This document shows, in pieces, positions 40,605 to 51,828 of a stretch of 64,000 nt of DNA. Source of the stretch: Prochilodus magdalenae (lineage: Eukaryota; Chordata; Actinopteri; Characiformes; Prochilodontidae); assembly GCA_024036415.1 (NCBI GenBank), contig JAMWET010005033.1, forward strand, positions 151,501-215,500. The letters are read 5' to 3'. Position 1 is the first letter of the stretch. Each line of letters starts with the position of its first letter. Below the pieces are notes generated by a model that did not search any database, was not told the DNA's origin, and saw only the letters and a program-made list of their open reading frames with translations. A program made the position numbers and the translations under genes.

Positions 40605-41520
40605 TTAAACAAGACTGTAAGTTTGATTTCTATTTGCCAGCATTTTAATCATTTTGGCTCAAATGTCCCATTCCACCTTAAATGCTACAACTTCTGCAGG
40701 TGCTTGGTTGCAACTGCCGCATCATTTAAGGTGGAACAGAAAATTCAAAAAACATGGTGGAGAATAGGAAGCCAACTTCAGCTCCCACAACTTTAACAAG
40801 ACCCTGGACAACCTTAATTCAAAGTTGTTAGTTTGCTCTGCACATTGCACTCCAGACCATGGAGAGTATCAAGCAGCCTCACTCAGCATTTAACACTGAA
40901 GACACTGAAGTAAGCACTTCCACCTTGATTAGCATCTCAACGGCAACCACAATGTATAAGCAGCAGCCTTGCTGGGTGATTTTATCCACTGTTGAAGAGC
41001 TGAAGCAGATCATCTAAAACTGAAGGCTGGAATAGTAACAACATTAACTGCAAAGATCCAAAGTGCATAGTCGGTATATACACTGTTAGCAAGCCTCATT
41101 TAACCAATGTTAGCATAAACAGCTAAATAGTATGGCAATTTATTACACTGAGGTTCATTTTATTTTCCTGCCTATGAAGGCAGATTACCTTAAACTGAGA
41201 GTTACATAGCGAGTATCAACTTTATTTGACTTTGTGTTGATGTTGAGATCGAAAGCAAGCAGCTAGAATACGTAACGTTAGCTACTAGCAAGCTACAAGT
41301 AACTAGCACAACTAGCTACATAGCATGATGACCTAGCTTATTACATGGAGGTTCATTTTTTGCCTGTTTGTGTCTATTTTGGCATGTTGCTTCTGTGCGA
41401 TCATCACGATTCCTCACTCTAACTCAGCCAATCAAAGCTAAGCTTATCCAATCATTCAGGAGCTCACCTGATCAAGCCAGAGTCAAATCATAGGGCGTAA
41501 GTGCCCATTTTCCACTCCAA
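40605..41520. repeat. Dispersed repeat, copy 1 (downstream of mgat1)
   Basis: Words in order: TCTATTTGCCAGCATTTTAA, AGGTGGAACAGAAAAT, GCACATTGCACTCCAGACCA, GTATCAAGCAGCCTCACTCA, TTAGCTACTAGCAAGCTAC, GGTTCATTTT...CCTG and ATTCAGGAGCTCACC. All recur in the same order at 43275-44010, inside the mgat1 intron. No protein-coding capacity was seen. Confidence 0.75.
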
Positions 41521-41673
41521 TTAAAGTCACATGTCTTTTATAAAAACATCAAATAACATTTAAAAACATTTGAAATGGGAAAAAAGGGCATTCTATGGGA
41601 CCACAAAATAGTAGTGGACCTTAAAATGAACACAGTAACATACTTTATACAGATCTGCGTAAGAAAACACATT

Positions 41674-41720
41674 TTTATTGCACAGAGGAAGTGAGTTAAA
41701 GACTCACAAAATGTTTTATT
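41674..41720 (-). terminator. Candidate mgat1 polyadenylation signals
   Basis: Two AATAAA words on the minus strand (plus-strand TTTATT at 41674-41679 and 41715-41720), about 620-660 bp downstream of the mgat1 stop codon. Either would give a normal-length 3'UTR. Confidence 0.4.
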
Positions 41721-42333
41721 TCCTCCACATATTAAATCTCCAAACTGCAGTATAATATTGAGAATCTGTGTGATCAACAGATCTTTAAAAAAAAAGCTAC
41801 AAGAGTTGTCTGCAACAACATACAACAACCACCACCACCACCACCACTTAACGTGAACTTTAGAACTTCACAAAACTAAGAAAATCTGAAGGCACTTAAT
41901 ACAGTATTTAGATGACAGGTGAATACAATATAATATACATCTTATACACAAAATCTGCATTACGTGCCTGATCATATCATGGCATTACACTTAATTGATC
42001 GGTATAAATTACATTTATGATGGCAGTTTGGTGCATTAACTCCAACAGATATATCCAATACTGAATGTGTATTTTATATATATATTTTTTATGTCTGTAT
42101 TCATTTAAAAATGTTAACAGTGACCTGAGGCATGGAAGTTAACTCATATACACTACTTTCTTTGGTGTCGTGTCAGTGCCAAACCTGGCATTACCAAATG
42201 TATCTTAACTGCATTCTTTTGAAGCACCTCTGGTATGTTCTGCATGATGCAAGGTACAGTAAAGTACAGTATGATTTATCTATGCTGACTTTACAAACAA
42301 CACCCACCCCCCATGAGACAGGGACAGCCTTCC

Positions 42334-43032
42334 TCAACTCCAGCTCGGATCATATCCCTTCCAACCAACAGGTGGTGCTATGTAAATCCGTCGTCCTCGT
42401 GAAAAGAAGCTGACGACCCCTCTATACCCTGCTCGTGGAACTCCAGACTTCAAATCGTCCATGACCCCGAGATTGCGTGATAGGGCTTTAAAACTTTCAG
42501 GGCTGGAGTACTCCACTCGAAATGGGCCTGGCCCAGATAATTTCCCACTTTTCAGGTCTTCAAAGGTCACAATGGGGGCACTGTAAACCTCCTTCTCAAA
42601 TGACTCATCATACTTCTTTTGCTCTAAGTAAGACAGATCTAGTTTCGTAAAAGGCACAGATTCAGTATTGAGTTTAATAAAGCGAAGATACTTGTCAAAG
42701 AACTGACCCAAACTCACACCCTTGCGTCCAAAGGTTAAAGTTCTAGATATTTCAGGACGAACGCAAGACCGGTCTTTGCGTTGATCTGGATTCCGCATCC
42801 AGTCATCCCAAAATGAAGCTGGCCATTTTGGCTCAAGCTCAAGCCACAGTTCCTTCAGGAGCATCCATCCAAGGCCCGGGAAAAAGTCTGTCCTGTATAA
42901 GAGGCTTGATTTACCAGGGTCAACGAAACCTTCCCTGCCATTGTCGTTCCAAGCAGATACACACCACAGAGTTGGGTCAGATTTCAAAATAGGGTAGAGG
43001 GCTGTAAAGTACTCAAAGAAGTCAGAGGCCAC
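42334..43032 (-). CDS. mgat1: mgat1 coding exon with stop (C-terminal catalytic half)
   Basis: Residues 222-453. The acceptor is CTTATAG|GTGGCC. It encodes VASDFFEYFTALYPILKSDP onward, including SFWDDWMRNPDQR, CVRPEISRTLTFGRKGVSLG, LGVMDDLKSGVPRAGYRGVV and the terminal GWKGYDPSWS before the stop at 42334-42336. Confidence 0.95.
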   Translation of the reverse strand: MASDFFEYFTALYPILKSDPTLWCVSAWNDNGREGFVDPGKSSLLYRTDFFPGLGWMLLKELWLELEPKWPASFWDDWMRNPDQRKDRSCVRPEISRTLTFGRKGVSLGQFFDKYLRFIKLNTESVPFTKLDLSYLEQKKYDESFEKEVYSAPIVTFEDLKSGKLSGPGPFRVEYSSPESFKALSRNLGVMDDLKSGVPRAGYRGVVSFFSRGRRIYIAPPVGWKGYDPSWS

Positions 43033-44927
43033 CTATAAGAAGGAGAGAGAAATATGAAGTGAGAAACAGAGCCACATACGGTAAGGGTACCATGGAAACC
43101 TGAATTTATATCTGCATAGTTAAATAAGGAAAATTTGTTGCATAAAACTGACATACCATGAACCTCAAACGCTGTTTACTATACACATATAATCTACACC
43201 TAAATATACATAATATGCCAACAGCAACAAAAATGGCAGGCTATATGCAAAAGTCTATGTCAGTACTTTCCATAACCTTTATTAAACTATCCATGGCCAT
43301 GACTGATGTTGATCCTTAAACAAAGCTAAATTTAGCTTTCTATTCGCCAGCTTCTTAACCAAAACGCCACAGCTTTACTGCCTGTACAGGCACAAGAATG
43401 TAACTGTTCTATGGAAGGTGGAACAGAAAATCTGCTAAACAATCTAAATACCCAGAGATGCCGACTTCTGCTCTGACACATCTAACAAATCTTAAATAAT
43501 GATAAACAATGAGTTGTGTCCTTGCTCAGTACATTTCACTCCAGACTCCAGTTTCTCTAACACTGGATACTATCGAGCAGCTTTGTTTAGCATTTGACAT
43601 TAAAAAAAGAAAAAGATTTATTAGCATCAAAACCTCAAAAGCAACCATGCTGTAATTTTATCCACTTTTTTCCACAGATGAAGTCAAATCATCTTAAACA
43701 AAAAGTTTCATAGTAAAGAAACAACATTAATGTTAACATGACTGATCAAAAGCAATCATTTAGTGTTGGTAATATTAGCTACTAGCAAGCTACTATCACT
43801 ATCACTATCATCTTATTTACGCAAAGGTTCATTTTATTTTCCCGTCTGTGTCTGTTTTGACATGTTCATTCTGTGTGATCATTGGGATGACTCAATTTTA
43901 ACAAGCAAATCAGAGTAAAGCTCCTTACATTTTTCAGGAGCTCACCAAAAAAAAGGTCAACTATCTCTTTGCATTCTGGGACCAAATCATAAGGTGTAAT
44001 GGGGCATGTAAAACAGCACCTGGGCATTTTTCCTCACATTCTTTATATGCAGACATCACAGACCAGTTTAAAATGCTAAATAAATTCCATGGCATCTTTA
44101 AATATACACTATGAAAACCAAATATTGAAATAATTAAAATAATCAGACTATTAAAACTGACATTAATGACCACCACGCTTAAACAGATGGCATATTTAAT
44201 GGTTAACCATAGACAATATATGAATTATATGCAGATGAGTGTAAATAATTTGCCAAAAGCATACCTCCAAATCATCCTCCACAACGATGGCAGAGGAATA
44301 TGAGAAGGAGTTGAACACCTGGTTGAGAGCCCAATGGTAATGTCTTGAGATTTTGTAGTATCCCTGGAACTTCCTGTGTGCTGCAGGCACTGCGATATCT
44401 GACAGATCAGGTTGTTTGATATGAGTCAGCTGACTGCCATATGAGGCAATCACATTCGCTGTTTCCGAGTGTCCACAGTCCTGGCTCACAATGATTGGGA
44501 AGTGTTCAGCTGAGGGACGATATTCAAGGAGTTTGTCCAAGCAGCGCTTCACAGTCACCCTGTTACATGCTATGACCAAGATGGGAATCACCACAGGAGC
44601 TGGCTCTTCTCCATCCGATTTAGTCTTCACAGCTGCATTATCACCTTTGTGCTCATCCCACAGTGACTTATGCTTCTGGATCTGGAGAAGGATTTTGTTC
44701 TGTGATTCAAGTTCAGATTCAAAAGCATTAATGACCTGCATTAGGTCCTGGACTATATTGCCATTTTTTTTGCCTCGTTGGCTCTCCTCATATCCAGGCT
44801 CCCCCCGCATGTCCTTATCCTCCTGGCCAATGGGAGAGCGCCCCATGAGGACAAATATAAGAACAGCATTCCAAGCAACAAACAAGAAAGCACCACAAAG
44901 GATAAGGGAACTTCTCTTGCAGAGCAT
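42334..44927 (-). CDS. mgat1: mgat1, N-acetylglucosaminyltransferase I (whole coding span)
   Basis: MGAT1 (GnT-I) is the medial-Golgi enzyme that transfers GlcNAc from UDP-GlcNAc to Man5GlcNAc2, the committed step to hybrid and complex N-glycans. Two coding exons (44265-44927 and 42334-43032) join in phase 0 to give 453 residues; the human enzyme has 445. Residues about 5-29 (SSLILCGAFLFVAWNAVLIF) are the type II membrane anchor. A variable stem follows, then the catalytic domain: VIPILVIACNRVTVKRCLDK, FPIIVSQDCGH, the metal-binding EDD at 217-219, LWCVSAWNDNG, YRTDFFPGLGWMLLKELW and the C-terminal GYDPSWS. All family blocks are intact. The 1.2-kb intron falls two codons after EDD and holds a dispersed repeat. 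Confidence 0.95.
43275..44010. repeat. Dispersed repeat, copy 2 (inside the mgat1 intron)
   Basis: Second diverged copy of the repeat at 40605-41520, in the same orientation, recognisable from TTCTATTCGCCAGC, AAGGTGGAACAGAAAAT, CACTCCAGACTCCAG, TATTAGCTACTAGCAAGCTA, GTTCATTTTATTTTCCCGTC and TTCAGGAGCTCACC. Copies 1 and 2 bracket the last mgat1 exon. Confidence 0.75.
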
Positions 44928-45183
44928 GGCCAAACAGAACCTGAGAAGCCACAAGATCAGGGCTTCAGGACAGCATAAGTATGCAATAAAGTGGATGGGA
45001 TGTGAGGGAATGAAGAAGGTTTGGGGCAAGCTTTTACTAAGCAAAGCTTAGGCATCAGACCATCACATACTCAGCAACATAAATGCCTTATTTTCCTTAT
45101 TGCAGATTAAGGTCATAAATACTTCTTCAACTTCTTTAGCTCCAAGTCAAAGTCCATGGTCACAGAGAAAATTTCAGAACTGA
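44265..45183 (-). CDS. mgat1: mgat1 exon with start codon, anchor and N-terminal catalytic half (includes 5'UTR)
   Basis: Coding part 44265-44927 (residues 1-221), 5'UTR 44928-45183. The acceptor is a strong pyrimidine tract, CTTTTTTTCCACAG|TCAG. I chose the ATG at 44925-44927 because its product begins MLCKRSS and then the anchor, as in other GnT-I proteins. The same frame is open upstream to 45044 but that part has no similarity. A 14-codon upstream ORF (MDFDLELKKLKKYL, 45113-45157) starts in a good context (GACCATGG). The donor is GATTTGGAG|GTATGC. Confidence 0.92.
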
Positions 45184-45242
45184 CTGTGGAAAAAAAGAGA
45201 AAAATGTAGATGTTCAGACATAATACAGCAAACATTTTCTCA

Positions 45243-45945
45243 GCGCCAATTACCATTTAGGAGCACTTCGCAGTTCTACAATTACAGGCCGCAGTCATCT
45301 GATTCAGTGGACACCTTGTTAGCCCACTTTCACTTTATTCTTTAATGGTCAGGACCCCACAAAGCAGGTATGATGTGGAAGGTGGATCATTCTCAGTACT
45401 GCAGTGACACTGACATGGTGGTGTTGTGTTAATGTGTGTTGTGCTGGTGTGAGTGGATCAGAGACAGCAGTGTTGCTGGAGTATTTAAATCATCCACCAT
45501 CCAAAAGTATACAGCCAACAGCGTCCTGTAGGAAATGTCCTGTGACCAATGATGAAGGACTAGAGGTGCAGCAGCAGATGAGCTAGCATCTCGTGGCATT
45601 ACATCCAGAAGGTCAACCAGCGAGGTAGGAGTGTCTAATAGAGTGGACAGTGAGTGGACACAGTGTTTAAACACTCCAGAAGCACTGCTGTGTCTGATTC
45701 ACTCACACCAACACCAACACAACACACACTAACACACCACCACCGCGTCACAGTTATTACAGTGCTAAGAATGATTCAACACCCAAATAATACCTTTTCT
45801 GTGGTGGTGTTGTGGGGTTCTGACCATGGAAAAACTGGGTGAAAGAAGAGCAACAGACAGACTACAGTCTGTAATTGTAGAACTACAAAGTGCTCCTATA
45901 TGGTAAGTGGAGCTGATAAAATGAACAATGAGTGTAAAAACAAGG
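45243..45945. mobile_element. Foldback MITE, copy C
   Basis: The left end is truncated and begins near TTAGGAGCACTTCGCAGTTC. Internal words match the other copies: GTGAGTGGATCAGAGACAGC, CACTGCTGTGTCTGATTCAC, AACACACACTAACACACCAC. The right arm is ACTACAGTCTGTAATTGTAG, then TATGGTAAGTGGAGCTGATA. It lies in the intron between the mgat1 5' exons. Confidence 0.8.
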
Positions 45946-47030
45946 ATATTAGCCATAGCCCTAAAAAATGGGGCATAAGAAACGTCTTTGTGTATGTTCT
46001 TCGGAATCACTGAGATCATAATCAACAGTACTGGAAACGACAGACGGAAGAACTTAAGTCAATATTGAAAATGTACATAAAACCGGTGTAACAGTATTGG
46101 CTGTAAAGGGAAAGTCCACAGATTTGTCAAAATTTCTGCATTAATAAATGGTTAAGATGTAAACAAAGTATATCAGATATAGTATATACTGAGCTGTTTG
46201 GTGCAAGGCTCAGTTCTAGAGACACTTATGAAGTCAGCATTGTTGAGGTCCATCTTTGAAAGCTCTCACGCAGAAAGTTATTACTTAAAATGTGTACATA
46301 TATATTGTCTGATGTCTGGCGCGCTGTTTTGTGATAAGGTTTTGGCTTATACTATACTGTAATCACTTTATTTAAAAATAAATAGGCACAATGGTCCCTA
46401 AGAAACTCTGGATATTGATGACTGTACCATCATCAACATCACATGTAAAACCTCAAAAGACACGTGTAGATTTACTGGTGGTTTCTGTTAGCAAATAAAA
46501 TGGCTACGTTTGCATTTTAGACATCCTCTTGGCTCGTATCACCACGACCGCCACTACCACTGTACTTTAAATCTAGAGTCAGCAAGTTTCTCTGCGATTA
46601 ACCATTTTACATCATACCACTCTGACAGACTTTACCTCTCGAGCACTGAATTATGCAGAAATAACGGTAATAGTTTCTTAATTTTACCACGGGAGTGTTA
46701 CTTTCAACCTTGAATAAGTCGTGCTAGCTCATCTTAAGTTAGAAATATTCCACTCCCAATGATTTACAACCGTACACAACGCGATATAGGAGATGTGTGA
46801 ACGCTGCTTTAGACTATAGTTGACTGCGGAGGTTAGAAGTACTACCGTGGCAATCGGTTTTCAGTTAATCGATAATCTAACCTGTAGATTACACCAACAC
46901 TACAACAAACTACAGAACAGTCCCTGTACCATCAGAGATCCTTTTAAATACTAACGAGTTCGTGTCAGTTCACGGGAAACAACTGCCTGTCGTAGGAAAC
47001 AAAGAAAATGAGGTACTGAGAGTACATTTA
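45946..47030. other. mgat1 first intron, no gene recognised
   Basis: AT-rich intronic sequence between the candidate noncoding first exon and the 5'UTR/start exon. No exon or element was recognised. Confidence 0.45.
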
Positions 47031-47041
47031 CATTTACTTAC

Positions 47042-47262
47042 ACGAGAGGGAGCGTTCAAATCGACCTGCATAGTTCGCGTCCATTCCCCGTCTCTCCCTA
47101 ACTGTCCCGAGTAAAACAGAAGTGGTGGTTCAGCCCAGCTGAAACGTGGGAGAGACCTACTGTAGCGCAGCAATTCTTCATTAATTCCTTCATAGGTGAC
47201 TTTTTTTCTTCAGGTTTTTCTCAAATATCGCCCTCCTTCAGCCTTCGCTCAAGAATGCCAAA
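47042..47262 (-). other. Candidate mgat1 noncoding first exon
   Basis: A minus-strand stretch ends in a strong donor (CTCTCGT|GTAAGTAAAT) at 47042 and lies just downstream of ETS and GC-box motifs. It would splice to the acceptor at 45183. It contains a short upstream frame beginning MKELMKNCCATVGLS. The 5' boundary is set only roughly. Confidence 0.45.
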
Positions 47263-47345
47263 GTGTAGTTTACTTCCGGATGACGTTTCATTTAGGAAGT
47301 CCCGCCTCCTTTCGACGGAAAGCACAAGCTCCGCCATGAAATCAG
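47263..47345 (-). promoter_or_regulatory. mgat1 core promoter candidate
   Basis: On the minus strand within 80 bp: CATGGCGGAG (YY1-like), GGAGGCGGGA (GC-box-like), AACGTCAT (half CRE) and CCGGAAGT (ETS site; plus strand 47272-47279). This cluster, without a TATA box, is typical of housekeeping promoters. A Golgi enzyme needed in all cells would suit it. Confidence 0.5.
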
Positions 47346-47379
47346 CATCATAATGTATTAACACCGTATACAGCAATAA

Positions 47380-49270
47380 CACGTCTCAGAAAACAGTCTT
47401 ATTAAACACCACAGCAGGTTTATAATACACTAACACAATACATAGTCTGCTTGGAAGGTTTTATTAAACACTACAACTTTATACCCCACTAACGCATAGT
47501 CTGATTTATACTACATTAACACAGTACCACATAGTCTGCTTAAACAGTCGTATTAAACACTACAGCAGCTTTATACGCCACTAACACTTACACAATACCC
47601 CTGCTTAAATAGTCTGCTTAAAAAGGCTTTTATTAAACACTATACTGCTTTTTCACCCAGTACCACTTAACACAACAAAAACATCTCATCAAATAGTCTT
47701 ATTAAACAAGCTTTATAACCCTCTAACACTTCATACAATCAACATAGTCATATTAAATAGTCTTATTAATCACTACAGCAGCTTTACACTTCATACATGT
47801 GAGATTTGACCAGAGGTGCCCAAACATTTCCATACAACTGCAGCCTGTCAGTGGGACTGCTATTTGATTACCTGTACTATCCATGATCTATACAATACCA
47901 CCTTGGCCAGGTCTCTTTTACTGCCCCCTTGTGGATCCACACAGAATTAGATTTTAAGGCAAAATAAAATAATCCTGCTTTGTTGTAAAATAAAGCTTTA
48001 CTACTTTTTATATCATACTGTCTTATTAAACAGCTTTATAACCCTCTTACACTTCATACAATCAACATAGTCATATTAAATAGTCGTATTAAACACTACA
48101 GCAGCTTTATAACCCTCTAACACTTCATACAATCAACATAGTCAAATTAAATAGTCTTATTAATCACTACAGCAGCTTTATAACCCTCTAACACTTCTAA
48201 TCACATTCATTAAATACAATTAATCACTACAGCAGCTTTATAACCCTCTAACACTTCATACAATAAACATAGTCAAATTAAATAGTCTTATTAAACACTA
48301 CAGCAGCTTTATAACTGCTAACACCTCATACAATCAACATAGTCATATTCAATAGTCTTATTAAACACTACAACAGCTTTATAACCCTCTAACACTTCAT
48401 ACAATAAACATAGTCATATTCAATAGTCTTATTCATCACTACAGCAGCTTTATAACCCTCTAACACTTCATACAATCAACATAGTCATATTAAATAGTCT
48501 TATTCATCACTACAATAACCCTCTAACTTCATACAATAAACATAGTCATATTAAATAGTCTTATTAATCACTACAACAGCTTTATAACCCTCTAACACTT
48601 CATACAATAAACATAGTCATATTCAATAGTCTTATTAAACACTACAACAGCTTTATCACCCTCTAACACTTCATACAATAAACATAGTCATATTCAATAG
48701 TCTTATTCATCACTACAGCAGCTTTATAACCCTCTAACACTTCATACAATCAACATAGTCATATTAAATAGTCTTATTCATCACTACAGCAGCTTTATAA
48801 CCCTCTAACACTTCATACAATAAACATAGTCATATTAAATAGTCTTATTAATCACTACAACAGCTTTATAACCCTCTAACACTTCATACAATAAACATAG
48901 TCATATTCAATAGTCTTATTAAACACTACAACAGCTTTATCACCCTCTAACACTTCATACAATCAACATAGTCAAATTAAATAGTCTTATTAATCACTAC
49001 AACAGCTTTATAACCCTCTAACACTTCACACAACAAACACAGTCATATTAAATAGTCTTATTAAACACTACAGCAGCTTTATAACTGCTAACACTTCATA
49101 CAATAAACATAGTCATATTAAATAGTCTTATTAAACACTACAGCAGCTTTATAACTGCTAACACTTCATACAATAAACACAGTCATATTAAATAGTCTTA
49201 TTAAACACTACAGCAGCTTTATAACCCTCTAACACTTCATACAATCAACATAGTCAAATTAAGCACTACA
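47380..49270. repeat. 71-bp minisatellite, about 1.9 kb
   Basis: Tandem array with unit CACTACAGCAGCTTTATAAC, then CCTCTAACACTTCATACAAT, then CAACATAGTCATATTAAATA and GTCTTATTAAT. The 71-bp period was measured between 48711 and 48782. The first 400 bp (nearest the mgat1 promoter) is older and irregular. The core at 48010-49260 has about 17 units in subtypes (caacatag/aaacatag, ttaaatag/ttcaatag, cagcag/caacag). It is interrupted at 47800-48003 by an unrelated segment. Confidence 0.95.
47800..48003 (+). repeat. Duplicated segment, copy 1 (inside the 71-bp minisatellite)
   Basis: About 200 bp beginning GTGAGATTTGACCAGAGGTG and ending TTGTAAAATAAAGCTTTACT. It matches 51829-52034 in the same orientation, with scattered substitutions and small indels. 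It carries AATAAA words and may be a dispersed repeat in its own right. Confidence 0.85.
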
Positions 49271-49599
49271 AATACTAGTTTTTTATTCACACAACCTACC
49301 AGAGGAGTCATAACAGAATGTTAACACTGTAAAATGTCAACACCTAAAGTATGCAAAACAATATCTAGATAAGCCAGAGTCGAGTCCTGCGGTCTGACTA
49401 AATATCGTTGGAGAACAAAAAGAGAAGCCTTTCGATAAAAAACACCTGCTTCACTGTTGAATCCAGTGTGCTGTGCACATCCAGCAAAGAAACTGTGAAA
49501 GAGTTAAATATTACAACTAGACAATGATCAAAGCATCAAAACCATATAATTATAATAAAATAATTAAGCACGTTGCCATGAAAACAAAGCTGACAGTAA

Positions 49600-50124
49600 A
49601 ATCCAGAAGAGCTCAGTGACTTTGAACATGGCAGTGTCACTGGATGTCACCTTTGCCTCAAGTTTAATAGAATGCATGTCGTGATAGATGTGCCTCAGTC
49701 AGCTGTAAGGGCTATTGTTACCTCTAGGAGCCAAAACTGCTCATCTACAAAGTGGCAAACCACACAAACTGACGGAGTGGAGTTGAAAGGGCTGAGGAGT
49801 GTGGTGTGTAAAGATCCCTTATCCTCTGCCGAGCCATGCCTCTTTAGCATGACTGTGCCTCTTGAATAACGTGGAATTCATAAAGACATGGCTTGACAAG
49901 TTTGATGAGGTGTGGAAGATCGGCATCAGTGTCTGACCTTTAGACTGAATAGACAAAGACACACCCCAACATTTTGTGAAAAACCATGCCAGCACACTGG
50001 AGGCTGTAATAGCCACAAAGGAGGAAGCAACTCCACATTAATCCACACGGTTTGGAATGGGATAACAGACAAGATCATGTGGCAGTGATGGTCAGGTGTC
50101 CATATACTTTTAGCCATAGAGTGT
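49600..50124 (+). mobile_element. Internally deleted Tc1-like element (non-autonomous)
   Basis: The DNA keeps pieces of a fish Tc1-like transposase gene out of frame: ATTCATAAAGACATGGCTTG, CATCAGTGTCTGACCT, CACCCCAACATTTTGTG and GAGGCTGTAATAGCCACAAA. It ends with the typical terminal repeat GGTCAGGTGTCCATATACTT, then TTAGCCATAGAGTGTA. The left terminus is not clear. No functional product is possible. Confidence 0.7.
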
Positions 50125-50199
50125 ACTTCAAGAAATGGATTTGGAATTTAATCTCCAGATTTCAATAGTGTCAAAAATATGTGGTTAGATCCTAAATAA

Positions 50200-51253
50200 A
50201 CCTTTCTTACTACATTTCCACTTTTACCCTCTAAATGATCACCCCTGTCCCTATATGTCCCTTCAACGCAAGATCTCACCTCGTGGTGTATCAACGATCC
50301 TAAGAAAGGTGAGGAATCAGCCCAGAACTACACTGTTTCCAAGGTTACTGTGGGTAATACACTAAGACGTCATAGTTTAAAGTCATGCATGGCACAGAAG
50401 GTTCCCCTGCTTAAATCAGCACACGTCCAGGCCCGTCTTAAGTTTGCCCATGACCATTTGGATGATCCAGAGGAGTCATGGGAGAAATAGAAAATAGAAC
50501 TTTTTGGTCCTAATTCCACTCGCCGTGTTTGGAGGACGAAGAATGATGAGTACCATCCGAAAAACACCATCGCTACTGTGAAGCATGGGGGTGAAAGCTT
50601 CATGCTTTGGGGGTGTTTTTCTGCACATGGGACAGGACGACTGCACTGTATTAAGGAGAGGATGACCGGGGCCATGTATTGCGAGATTCTGGGGAACAAC
50701 CTCCTTCCTCAGTTAGAGCATTGAAGATGGGTCATGGCTGGGTCTTCCAACATGACAATGACCCAACGCACACAGCCAGGATAACCAAGGAGTGGCTCCG
50801 TATGAAGCATATCAAGGTTCTGGAGTGGCCTAGCCAGTCTCCAGACCTAAACCCTATAGAAAATCTTTGGAGGGAGCTCAAACTCTGTGTTTCTCAGCGA
50901 CAGCCCAGAAACCTGGCTGATCTGGAGGAGATCTGTGTGGAGGAATGGGCCAAATTCCCTGCTGCACTGTGTGCAAACCTGGTGAAAAACTACAGGACCT
51001 CTGTAATTGCAAACAAAGGCTACTGTACCAAATATTAACATTGATTTTCACAGGTGTTCAAATACTTATCTGCAGCAGTAACACACAAATAAATTATTAA
51101 AAAATCATACATAGTGATTTCCGGATTTTTTTTTAGATTATGTCTCTCACAGTGGACATGCACCTCAGATGAAAATTTCAGACCCCTCGTGATTCCTAAG
51201 TGGGAGAACTTGCAAAGTCGCAGGGTGTTCAAATACTTATTTTCCTCACTGTA
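50200..51253 (+). pseudogene. Tc1-like transposase pseudogene with right terminal repeat
   Basis: Decayed transposase of the Tc1/mariner DDE superfamily. The N-terminal and central parts (50200-50690) are interrupted by stops and shifts, for example a TAG at about 50488. The C-terminal 119 codons are open: [16 protein letters not shown] contains the second catalytic Asp, and [19 protein letters not shown] the third acidic residue region. It ends GYCTKY before a stop at 51036-51038. The right inverted repeat (CAGGGTGTTCAAATACTTAT, then TTTCCTCACTGTA) ends at 51253 next to TATA. The left end is missing, so the copy is immobile. Confidence 0.85.
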
Positions 51254-51828
51254 TATGCTGCTCTTGTTAATGTCTTTTACATGCTCATTTATGTATATAG
51301 ACATACCTTTCTTGTTGTCTTATTATCTTGCCTCTTAATGTTTATTAGTACAATATCCACCGAGGCTGCTACTGCATATGTCTAGTACATTACATACTTT
51401 ATGTCGGTGCATGTACCCTTTTCATTTATATAACCCGTGGTTAATGGGTCTTCTGTTACCATGCTCTATTTATTCTAATTAATGTACGTATATACTTCTT
51501 AGTACATACCTCATATAACCACAGCGACCCTGCTTACTTGTCTGTTAACAGCTCTTCCATTTATTCTAATAATTGTGTCATTGAACTTGTGCAATAAGTA
51601 TAGTACTGTGACCCTGCAATTTCATTCAGGATCCACTGAGTGTTATCTTATCTTATTATTTTATTATCTGGCTACAAGAAACATTTATTTATTTATTTAT
51701 TTTTACCACACATTACCTTAAACACATAAATGATAATTGTGCATTAAAATGAACACAAATATGCGTATTTTCATGTGTCATATTTGTTTAATGCAGAGTG
51801 GCCTTTACTTCTTTTCACTAACAAACTG
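51254..51828. other. Intergenic, no gene recognised
   Basis: AT-rich spacer between the Tc1 relic and the second copy of the duplicated segment, with a short TTTA repeat near 51690. Confidence 0.45.

Noticed and set aside
44491..45051. 186-codon plus-strand frame opposite mgat1
   Set aside because: It is the antisense shadow of the mgat1 start exon; the minus strand carries the conserved enzyme.
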